From contig JAODBC010000065.1 in assembly GCA_025463765.1 (NCBI GenBank), positions 1-46,990 of the forward strand: a stretch of 46,990 nt of DNA, written 5' to 3'. This DNA is from Subtercola sp. Its GTDB lineage: Bacteria > Actinomycetota > Actinomycetes > Actinomycetales > Microbacteriaceae. Made by a program: the position numbers and the translations under genes. Shown here piece by piece: positions 40,748 to 46,990 of the stretch. The notes beneath the pieces are model-generated. The model worked only from the letters and a program-made list of their open reading frames with translations. It was not told the DNA's origin and made no database searches. Each line of letters opens with the position of its first letter. Positions within the stretch are counted from its first letter, which is position 1.

Positions 40748-42229
40748 ATGACTTCATCACTCGCGACGGCCCCGTCGCCTATCGCCGCCACGGGCCGCCG
40801 CCGCATTCCCATCTGGCTCGCAATTCTCGCCGCCTCGCTGCCCATGTTCATGGCCACGCTCGACAACCTCATCATGACCAGCGCGCTGCCGGTCATCCGC
40901 ACCGACCTGAACGCTTCGATCAGCGAGCTGCAGTGGTTCGTGAACGCGTACACGCTCTCGTTCGCGACATTCATGCTCATGGCGGTCGCGGTCGGTGACC
41001 GGCTCGGCCGCCGCAACGTGTTCGTTTTCGGCATCGCCCTCTTCACCGCCGCCTCGATCTTCTCGGCGCTCAGCACTGAGTCGTGGATGCTCATTGTCGG
41101 CCGCGCTTTTCAGGGCGTCGGGGCAGCGGCACTCATGCCGCTCTCGCTGACGCTGCTGGTCGGCTCGGTCAGCACGAAGATGCGGCCGCTCGCCATCGGA
41201 ATCTGGGGCGGCGTCTCTGGTCTCGGGGTGGCTCTCGGCCCGCTCATCGGCGGCGCCGTCATCGAGGGCTTCAACTGGCAGGCCATCTTCTGGCTGAACG
41301 TTCCCGTCGGCATAGTGGCGATTCCGCTCGCTCTGCTGGCCTTGCCGAACACGTTCGGGGCACGCCTTCGGGCGGATGTCTTGGGCCTCCTGCTCGTCGG
41401 CACCGGTGTTCTCGCGGTGGTCTACGGCATCATCCGCGGCAACGACGCGGGGTGGTCGAGCTTCGAGGTCGTCGGGTCGCTCGCCGCGGGCGCGGTGCTG
41501 CTCGTGGCCTTTGTCTTCTGGGAGTCGCGCACATCCGCTCCCCTGCTGCCGCTGCGGCTGTTTCGCGACCGCAGCTTCACCGTGGCGAATATCATCGGCA
41601 TCACGTTCAGCTTCGGCATCTTCGGGTCGGTTTTCATTCTCATTCAGTACCTGCAGATCGTTCAGGGCCACAGCCCGCTCGAAGCCGGGTTGATGACGAC
41701 CCCGTGGACGGCGGCTCCGCTGATCATCGCGCCGCTGACGGGATTCATCACGCCACGGGTCGGCACACGGCTGCTCATCATCGTGGGCTTGGCGCTGCAG
41801 GCCGCTGGGCTGTTCTGGCTGGCGCTCGTCATGACGCCCGATACGGCGTATCTGGCCATGCTCGGGCCCTTCTTGCTCGCCGGCATCGGCATGGGCCTGG
41901 TGTTCGCGCCGGTCTCGTCGGCCGTGCTGGTGAACATGGCGCCCGCCGACCAAGCGAAGGCATCGGGAACCAACTCGACGCTGCGCGAGATCGGGGTGGC
42001 GCTCGGCATCGCGGTGCTCACCGCGGTGTTCACCGGGCACGGCGGCCAGCTGACCCCGACGGGCTACGTGGATGCCGCGATTCCCGCCGTCATGGTAGGC
42101 GCCGCCGCGCTGGTCATCGCCGCGCTCGTCGCGTTTCTGCTGCCCGCGGGTCGCGCCGCCCACGTCGACGCGGACCCCGTCTCTGCCCCCGCCCCCGTCG
42201 CTGCCCCTGTCGCTGCCCCCGCCATCTGA
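40748..42229 (+). CDS. MFS transporter, DHA2 (EmrB/QacA) type
   Basis: A 493-residue proton-driven multidrug exporter with about 14 membrane segments. MFMATLDNLIMTSALPVI in helix 1, GDRLGRRNVFVFG (motif A), GRAFQGVGAAALMPLSLTLL and GVALGPLIGGAVIEGFNWQAIFWLNVP (split by helix ends) are typical of EmrB/QacA. The C-terminus is an Ala/Pro-rich tail. ATG 40748 has no strong ribosome binding site. It is divergent from TetR and followed by a strong terminator. Confidence 0.93.
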   Translation: MTSSLATAPSPIAATGRRRIPIWLAILAASLPMFMATLDNLIMTSALPVIRTDLNASISELQWFVNAYTLSFATFMLMAVAVGDRLGRRNVFVFGIALFTAASIFSALSTESWMLIVGRAFQGVGAAALMPLSLTLLVGSVSTKMRPLAIGIWGGVSGLGVALGPLIGGAVIEGFNWQAIFWLNVPVGIVAIPLALLALPNTFGARLRADVLGLLLVGTGVLAVVYGIIRGNDAGWSSFEVVGSLAAGAVLLVAFVFWESRTSAPLLPLRLFRDRSFTVANIIGITFSFGIFGSVFILIQYLQIVQGHSPLEAGLMTTPWTAAPLIIAPLTGFITPRVGTRLLIIVGLALQAAGLFWLALVMTPDTAYLAMLGPFLLAGIGMGLVFAPVSSAVLVNMAPADQAKASGTNSTLREIGVALGIAVLTAVFTGHGGQLTPTGYVDAAIPAVMVGAAALVIAALVAFLLPAGRAAHVDADPVSAPAPVAAPVAAPAI

Positions 42230-42236
42230 CCTTTCA

Positions 42237-42284
42237 GATCACAAAAGTCCCTCACATCTCGAATTTGAGGGACTTTTTGTGATC
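42237..42284. terminator. Strong bidirectional terminator
   Basis: An 18-base arm (42237-42254) pairs with 42266-42284 with a single bulged T. The stem has GTCCCTCA/TGAGGGAC near the loop and A/T runs outside it. It lies between the convergent MFS and PfkB genes. Confidence 0.9.
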
Positions 42285-42316
42285 TCGGGGCCGGGGGCCG
42301 CACCGAGGTATGTGGG

Positions 42317-43360
42317 TCAGGGCAGGCGCAGAAGGGCACCGCGCGAGCGGCATGTGGCCGCGGCGATGAGCATCGCGCGTTCGAGCAGTTCGAGCCACGC
42401 CTCCTCCGAGGCGGGCACTGCGGGTGCACCGCCCGGCAAGGCGCCGCCGCCCGCGAGGGCGCCGCCCGCCGCGGGAGCGCCGCCCGCCGCGAGAGCGCCG
42501 ACCGCCAGCGCGAAGAGCGAGGCCGCGGTCGACGCCAAGGTCGCATCACCGGCGCCCATCGTGTCGACCACCGCTCCGTCGAGGGCGGCGATCGGCACGT
42601 CGACGCGCAGCCCTCGGGCGGTACGGATGCCCGCTCCCGCCCGCCCCGCCGTGGCCAGCACGCTCGTGGCTCCGCCGCGCAGCAGCCGCTCGGCCACCGT
42701 GTCGAGAGGTTCGCTGTAGAGCAGCTCGCAGTCTTCGTCACCGATCTTGGTCACCAGGCTCGTCGCGGCGAGCCGCTCGAAGTTTCGCACGAAGACATCA
42801 CGGTCGCTCAGCATGCCGCCCCGCGGATTCGGGTCGAGCACAAGCCGCCGCGGGTGAGTTGCGCCCGCGGTTGCCGCGTCGCCACCGGCCGCGCCGACAC
42901 CTGTCCCGTCGCCAGCGGCTCCGGAACCGCCTACCGCATGAAACAGCGCGTCGGCCTGCTGCTGATTGTCGAACGGAAAGCAGCTGACGACAACGAGCGC
43001 CGCATCGGCAAGCGCCGCACGGGCCGCCGCGTCGAACGACAGGCTCCGATGCTGAGCGGCCTCGTTGAAGATGTACCGCGGCTCTCCGTCGGTGCGGTCG
43101 GAGACCGCGCGCGATGTACCGAACTCCCCCACCGTCTCGAGCAGCGACACGTCGTACCGGGCGAGGTACTCCCTGATCACGTCGCCGTCGTGGTCGGCGC
43201 CGACCATCGCCACGAGCGATGTCGGCACCCCGAGCATCCGCAGCCCCACCGCCACGTTCAGCCCGGCACCGCCCACGAAATCGGCGCTGCCGTCAGCGTC
43301 ACGAAACTCGTCGATCAGGGCGTCGCCGACGACGACAACCCGGCCGGCAATACCGCTCAC
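42317..43360 (-). CDS. PfkB/ribokinase family carbohydrate kinase
   Basis: A 347-residue sugar kinase. The N-terminal RVVVVGDALIDEF and GGAGLNVAVGLRMLG match PfkB signature 1 and its substrate site. The C-terminal VVDTMGAGDATLAS holds the catalytic Asp and anion hole. Two Gly/Ala-rich insertions (about 148-174 and 292-325) are low complexity; the second contains an 18-bp tandem repeat. The substrate is probably fructose or a related sugar but cannot be fixed. The start is GTG 43360, overlapping the iminopeptidase stop by four bases (GTGA). Confidence 0.88.
   Translation of the reverse strand: MSGIAGRVVVVGDALIDEFRDADGSADFVGGAGLNVAVGLRMLGVPTSLVAMVGADHDGDVIREYLARYDVSLLETVGEFGTSRAVSDRTDGEPRYIFNEAAQHRSLSFDAAARAALADAALVVVSCFPFDNQQQADALFHAVGGSGAAGDGTGVGAAGGDAATAGATHPRRLVLDPNPRGGMLSDRDVFVRNFERLAATSLVTKIGDEDCELLYSEPLDTVAERLLRGGATSVLATAGRAGAGIRTARGLRVDVPIAALDGAVVDTMGAGDATLASTAASLFALAVGALAAGGAPAAGGALAGGGALPGGAPAVPASEEAWLELLERAMLIAAATCRSRGALLRLP
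42441..42494. repeat. 18-bp in-frame tandem repeat in the PfkB gene
   Basis: Three units related to GCGCCGCCCGCCGCGRGA (starts 42441, 42459, 42477) encode a Gly-Ala-Pro loop between conserved blocks. Confidence 0.75.
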
Positions 43361-44313
43361 GCCGCGAACCGGTCGGTCGCCTCGATGAGGGCGTCGAGAA
43401 TTCCGGGCTCGTCGAACGAATGCCCGGCATCCCCCACCACCGTGTACGACGCCGACGGCCACGCCCGGTGCAGGTCGTACGCGGTGATCGCCGGCGTGCA
43501 CAGGTCGTAGCGGCCCTGAACGATCGCCCCCGGAATGTCGCGCAGAACACCGGCATTCGCGATGAGCTGCCCCTCGTCGAACCAGCCCTCGTTCACGAAA
43601 TAGTGGTTCTCGATGCGCGCGAACGCCAGGGCATAGGTCGGCTCGGCGAACGTGGCGATCAGGTCGGCACGCGGTTGCAGCGTGATGGTCGACGCCTCCC
43701 AGGTCGACCACGCCACAGCAGCCGGCCCGTGGATGCTCGGATCAGGGTTGCTCAGCAGCGAGTGGTATGCGCGAATGAGGTGGTGCCGCTCGGCGTGCTC
43801 GACCGGCTCGAGAAACTTCTGCCACAGCTCGGGCACGATCTCGGCAGCTCCGCCCTCGTAGAACCAGTCGAGTTCGCGCTTGCGCAGCGTGAAGATGCCG
43901 CGCAGCACCAGTTCGGTCACTCGCTCGGGGTGCGTCTCGGCGTAGGCCAGGCCGAGGGCGCTGCCCCACGATCCGCCGAAGACCTGCCAGCGCTCGATGC
44001 TCAGGTGCTCTCGCAACTTCTCGATGTCGCTCACCAGATGCCACGTCGTATTGGCGGCGAGATGGTCGGCCGACTCGCTCACATGCGGCAGGCTCAGCCC
44101 GCAGCCGCGCTGGTCGAACAGCACGATTCGGTATTTCGCGGGGTCGAAGAGCCGTCGGTGCGCAGGATTCGTTCCGGCGCCCGGGCCGCCGTGCAAGAAC
44201 ACCACGGGTTTGCCGGCGGGATTGCCCGACGTCTCCCAATACAGCTCTTGGCCGTCACCGACCGGCAGAAAGCCGATCTCGTCTGGTTCGATCTCTGGAT
44301 ACAACGTTCGCAT
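43357..44313 (-). CDS. pip: Proline iminopeptidase
   Basis: A 318-residue alpha/beta-hydrolase that releases N-terminal proline from peptides. HGGPGAGTNP forms the oxyanion region, FGGSWGSALGLAYAE carries the nucleophile Ser115, and GRYDLCTP and GDAGHSFDEP hold the acid and histidine. Length and order match family S33 Pip. It is cytoplasmic, with no signal peptide. The start is ATG 44313, with TAGGCT ending 6 bases upstream (leaderless). It is coupled to the downstream sugar kinase by a 4-base overlap, an unusual partner. Confidence 0.95.
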   Translation of the reverse strand: MRTLYPEIEPDEIGFLPVGDGQELYWETSGNPAGKPVVFLHGGPGAGTNPAHRRLFDPAKYRIVLFDQRGCGLSLPHVSESADHLAANTTWHLVSDIEKLREHLSIERWQVFGGSWGSALGLAYAETHPERVTELVLRGIFTLRKRELDWFYEGGAAEIVPELWQKFLEPVEHAERHHLIRAYHSLLSNPDPSIHGPAAVAWSTWEASTITLQPRADLIATFAEPTYALAFARIENHYFVNEGWFDEGQLIANAGVLRDIPGAIVQGRYDLCTPAITAYDLHRAWPSASYTVVGDAGHSFDEPGILDALIEATDRFAA

Positions 44314-44319
44314 TTCTCG

Positions 44320-44325
44320 AGCCTA
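44320..44325 (-). promoter_or_regulatory. -10 element of the leaderless pip promoter
   Basis: TAGGCT on the minus strand, 6 bases before the ATG at 44313. Confidence 0.5.
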
Positions 44326-44333
44326 GAGCCAGG

Positions 44334-44369
44334 TTGCGCAGATGCACCTTCGCATCCTGCGCAAGGTGC
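44334..44369. repeat. Two overlapping inverted repeats
   Basis: TTGCGCA (44334-44340) pairs with TGCGCAA (44358-44364), and GCACCTT (44344-44350) pairs with AAGGTGC (44363-44369). The arms interlock, so only one hairpin can form at a time. They lie between the small conserved gene and pip. Confidence 0.55.
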
Positions 44370-44401
44370 TTTCGCGCAACGCCAGACGGCGTCGAGCCGG
44401 C

Positions 44402-44740
44402 CTACAGGTCGTCGAAGTCGAAGTCGGCCGTCGCAGCACCCGGGTCTTTCGTCGCGACCGGGTGCGGCACGCGCAGCGAATCGGTCAGGGCGTTCAGACG
44501 GGCGATGGCGTCGCGCGAGTCGGGAGCGCTGAACGCCGTCGATTCGGTGACGCTCACCAGCTCGCTCGCCGGGCCGATGACGAGCTGAACGGTGTCTTCT
44601 TCGCCGTCGTCGCGCATCACGGGAATCTCGATCGCCTCGGCTCGATGACTCGATCCGAGAGCGGCGACAAAATGCAGCAGCGCGTCGGCTACGCCGTCGG
44701 TGGTGAGAAACGACCCACCGCTGTACGAGATTCGTTTCAT
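44402..44740 (-). CDS. Conserved hypothetical protein
   Basis: A 112-residue protein beginning MKRISYSGGSFLTTDGVADALLHF, then an acidic middle with IEIPVMRDDGEEDTVQLVIGPASEL and an acidic end DFDFDDL. No signal peptide, membrane helix or cysteine is visible. The style matches small proteins I have seen in Microbacteriaceae genomes, but no function is known. The start is ATG 44740, set by GGAGG 8 bases upstream; a longer frame to 44755 begins inside that site. It lies 79 bases downstream of the response regulator on the same strand. Confidence 0.75.
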   Translation of the reverse strand: MKRISYSGGSFLTTDGVADALLHFVAALGSSHRAEAIEIPVMRDDGEEDTVQLVIGPASELVSVTESTAFSAPDSRDAIARLNALTDSLRVPHPVATKDPGAATADFDFDDL

Positions 44741-44819
44741 ACCTCTACCCTCCACACCTGCGCCCCGACGTTCAAGGGCGTTGCGCAGAGTGCTCGAGCC
44801 TGATAGCTCATGCGACGGT

Positions 44820-45584
44820 TCAGGCCACGCCCGTCTCGTAGGCGATGATCACGGCCTGCACCCGATCGCGCGCGCCGAGTTTCGCCAGCACACGCCCCAC
44901 GTGAGTCTTGACGGTCGACTCCGAGACCACGAGCCGCTCGGCGATCTCGGTGTTCGTGAGCCCCTCGGCGATGGCCGTGAGCACCTCCCGTTCGCGATCG
45001 GTGAGGGCGTCGAGGCGGGCGTCGCCCGCTACGGGCAGCGGATGCTCGGGGTCTTCCCCCTCGCCGAACCACGCCCCCGGGGCATCCACCGCTCCCGCCG
45101 CTCCCGACGTACCTATCGCCCCCGCCGCGTCGACCGCCCCCGCAGCGCCCGCCGGCAGCTTCGAGCCGAACAGCTGCAGCAGCTGCTGAGTGACCCGCGG
45201 CGAAACGACGGCATCACCCGCAGCGACTGCCCGAATCGCGGCCACGAGTTCGGCAGGCCGGGCGTCTTTCAGCAGAAACCCGCTCGCACCCCGGCGCAGA
45301 GCAGCGAACGCGTACTCGTCGAGATCGAAGGTGGTGAGAATCAGCACGCGGCTGGCCGAGCCCGTCGCGACGATCGCGGCGGTAGCGTCGATTCCGTTCA
45401 TCACTGGCATGCGAACATCCATCAGAATGACGTCGGGTTCGAGCTCGGCCGCTGCGGCGACACCAGCCGCCCCGTCTGCTGCCTCGCCCACCACCACGAA
45501 CCCCGGCTCGGCTTCGAGCACCATGCGAAACCCGACTCGAAGCAGCGCCTGGTCGTCGACCAGCAGAATTCGTATGGCGGTCAC
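44820..45584 (-). CDS. NarL/LuxR family response regulator
   Basis: A 254-residue regulator. The receiver has LLVDDQALLRVGF and phospho-acceptor Asp56 in ILMDVRMPVMNGIDA. The C-terminal LuxR helix-turn-helix has LTDREREVLTAIAEGLTNTEIAERL and VSESTVKTHVGRVLAKL. Between them, residues about 140-185 form an unusually long Ala/Gly-rich linker. The start is GTG 45584, overlapping the kinase stop by four bases. It is the partner of that kinase; the signal is unknown. Confidence 0.94.
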   Translation of the reverse strand: MTAIRILLVDDQALLRVGFRMVLEAEPGFVVVGEAADGAAGVAAAAELEPDVILMDVRMPVMNGIDATAAIVATGSASRVLILTTFDLDEYAFAALRRGASGFLLKDARPAELVAAIRAVAAGDAVVSPRVTQQLLQLFGSKLPAGAAGAVDAAGAIGTSGAAGAVDAPGAWFGEGEDPEHPLPVAGDARLDALTDREREVLTAIAEGLTNTEIAERLVVSESTVKTHVGRVLAKLGARDRVQAVIIAYETGVA

Positions 45585-46990
45585 TGGTCAGCCTTTCGAT
45601 CGTTCGGAATGCGGGCGAACACCTGCCAGCCCCCGCTCGCGGTCGGCCCCGCGTCGAGAGTGCCGCCGAATGCCGCGACCCGTTCGCGCATGCCGATGAT
45701 GCCACGGCCCGATCCGGTCACAGCAAGCCCCGCAGCCGCCGGCGCCGACCCGGGGCCTCTTCTGCCATCACCGTTTCTGCCATCACCACTTCTGCCGTCA
45801 CCGTTTCTGCCGTCACCGTTTCTGCCGCTGCTGTCGCCGCCACTCGTGCCCACGTCAGTCACCCGCACGGTCACGTCTGATTCCGCCCCTTCGAGCACGA
45901 CTCTCACGTGCTTCGGGTTCGGCGCATAACGCAGACTGTTCGTCAGCGACTCCTGTACGACGCGGAACACCGCCACCTGGCGCGACGGGTCTGCCGCCGG
46001 CAGCCCCGAGACGGTGAAGTGCACCACCATGCCTGCGTTGCGGTACGACTGGATGAGCGGCCCGAGCTCGTCTGCACCGGGAAGCGGTGCAAGGGGCGCA
46101 CCGGCGGCACCCGGCGTACCCGCGGCACCCGCGCCTCCCGGCGCGCCCGCGGCACCTGCGGCACCCGGCGCACCCGTCACCCGCGAGGCATCCGCCGGCT
46201 CGGCGAGCACCCCGAGCACCACGCGCATGTCGGCCAGCGCGGTACGCCCCGTCTCGCCGACCTGCCGCATGGCGGCGGCTGCCCGCGCCGGGTCGCGCTC
46301 CGCCGTGAGTTCGGCGCCGTCGGCCAGAGCCACCATCACGGTGAGGCTGTGCGCCACGATGTCGTGCATTTCGCGGGCGATGCGGGCACGCTCCGAAACA
46401 GTTGCGAGCAGGGCCTGCTGGTCGCGTTCCCGGGCGAGCTGCGCCGCTCGATCGACCAGCGCCGCCACGTAGCGCTTACGATTGCCCACATTCACGCCGA
46501 TGAGGGTGGCGATGAGAATGAGAAACCCTAACGAGAGCGACATGCCGAGGGCATCCGCCCAGGCCCCGCCAGACGCGATGAGGCTCGCGACGGCGAGCGC
46601 GACCGCCATGATGCCGAACGACACCCACGACAATCTCACCGACCGGTAGACCGCCACCGCGTAGGGGGCGTACAGCGCGGGCAGAAAGATGACCGGGCCG
46701 AACGACGGAAAGACCACGAAGAAGGCGACGGTCACCACCGCGACAAGCACGAGAGGATGCGCCCGCCGAAAAAGAATCGCCACAGCGATCGCGGCGGCGC
46801 TCGCGACTCCCACGATCGTGACGGGCACCGGCCACGGGCCGGCCCCTACGCCAACCGACCGCAGCACGATATACAGTGCCACAGGCAGCGCGAACAGCAC
46901 CACGAGAGCGCCGTCGACGAACCACGGGTGGCGCGCGAAGAACAGCCGAAAAACGCCGGGCGGCCGCGGCAGACGGAGTTCGTCGTCTGC
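45581..46990 (-). CDS. NarL-type sensor histidine kinase, 5' end beyond the window
   Basis: At least 469 residues; the frame is open to the right edge with FFARHPWFVDGAL, typical of the N-terminus of this actinobacterial kinase group. GTG 46903 would lack that part. About five membrane helices precede the HisKA_3 domain with the phospho-accepting His in ARIAREMHDIVAHSL. The ATPase domain is split by two low-complexity stretches. One is a collagen-like Gly-Ala-Pro run before LGPLIQSYRNAGM. The other is a GRNGD/GRSGD repeat within the expected ATP-lid region, after VRVTDVG and before SGRGIIGMRERVAAFGG. It partners the LuxR regulator. Confidence 0.92.
   Translation of the reverse strand, partial: ADDELRLPRPPGVFRLFFARHPWFVDGALVVLFALPVALYIVLRSVGVGAGPWPVPVTIVGVASAAAIAVAILFRRAHPLVLVAVVTVAFFVVFPSFGPVIFLPALYAPYAVAVYRSVRLSWVSFGIMAVALAVASLIASGGAWADALGMSLSLGFLILIATLIGVNVGNRKRYVAALVDRAAQLARERDQQALLATVSERARIAREMHDIVAHSLTVMVALADGAELTAERDPARAAAAMRQVGETGRTALADMRVVLGVLAEPADASRVTGAPGAAGAAGAPGGAGAAGTPGAAGAPLAPLPGADELGPLIQSYRNAGMVVHFTVSGLPAADPSRQVAVFRVVQESLTNSLRYAPNPKHVRVVLEGAESDVTVRVTDVGTSGGDSSGRNGDGRNGDGRSGDGRNGDGRRGPGSAPAAAGLAVTGSGRGIIGMRERVAAFGGTLDAGPTASGGWQVFARIPNDRKADQ
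45761..45820. repeat. 15-bp in-frame tandem repeat in the kinase ATP lid
   Basis: Four units of TCTGCCRTCACCGTT type (starts 45761, 45776, 45791, 45806; the second ends ACT). The last two units are identical. They encode GDGRN-type repeats. Confidence 0.88.

Overview
The window is high-GC actinobacterial DNA. The DUF7882 protein, the DUF222/HNH protein, the many GTG starts and the Leloir operon layout all point to the family Microbacteriaceae. The genus cannot be fixed from the sequence alone. I see no tRNA, rRNA, CRISPR array, insertion sequence or prophage, so this is mostly ordinary chromosome with small accessory patches.

Layout. 1-2073: a broken NYN-domain gene, a Tat-exported protein interrupted by a one-base frameshift, and a YrhK-like membrane protein. 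2074-7163: glutamate decarboxylase, a PrmC-like methyltransferase, a 34-residue membrane peptide, fructosamine kinase and two consecutive GAF-ANTAR regulators. 7164-10521: a repeat-bearing gap, a DUF222/HNH protein, a DUF7882 protein and a histidine phosphatase. 10581-13582: an ECF sigma/anti-sigma pair (SigL/RslA-like), divergent from a Rieske lipoprotein and a DUF2231 membrane protein. Both sides carry the same TGAAC-N16-CGTA promoter, so this looks like an autoregulated redox module. 13610-19129: galT-galK-galM-galE with 4-base overlaps, divergent from a DeoR regulator. 19202-23297: an LCP cell-wall ligase converging on a PAS-GGDEF-EAL protein. 23439-30385: gabT, DedA and an OmpR-type two-component system, divergent from a CopB-type copper ATPase with a CsoR-like operator. 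30466-36805: a beta-helix protein with phage-tail-like neck repeats, a MarR regulator divergent from a TspO-MFS pair, and an EamA-GntR pair with twin operators. 36882-38432: half of a thiamine-diphosphate decarboxylase joined head-to-head to a nagB that lacks its start codon, which a single deletion would explain. 38496-46990: a GT-C-like membrane protein, TetR divergent from a DHA2 efflux pump, a PfkB kinase coupled to proline iminopeptidase, a small conserved protein and a NarL-type two-component system cut by the window edge.

Three themes cross the window. (1) Many genes have a TAnnnT -10 element 6-7 bases before the start codon, implying leaderless mRNAs. (2) Short tandem repeats are common both between genes and, in frame, inside surface loops of conserved enzymes. 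(3) The nonamer GGGCATCCG/CGGATGCCC occurs about 21 times, far above the one or two expected from composition.
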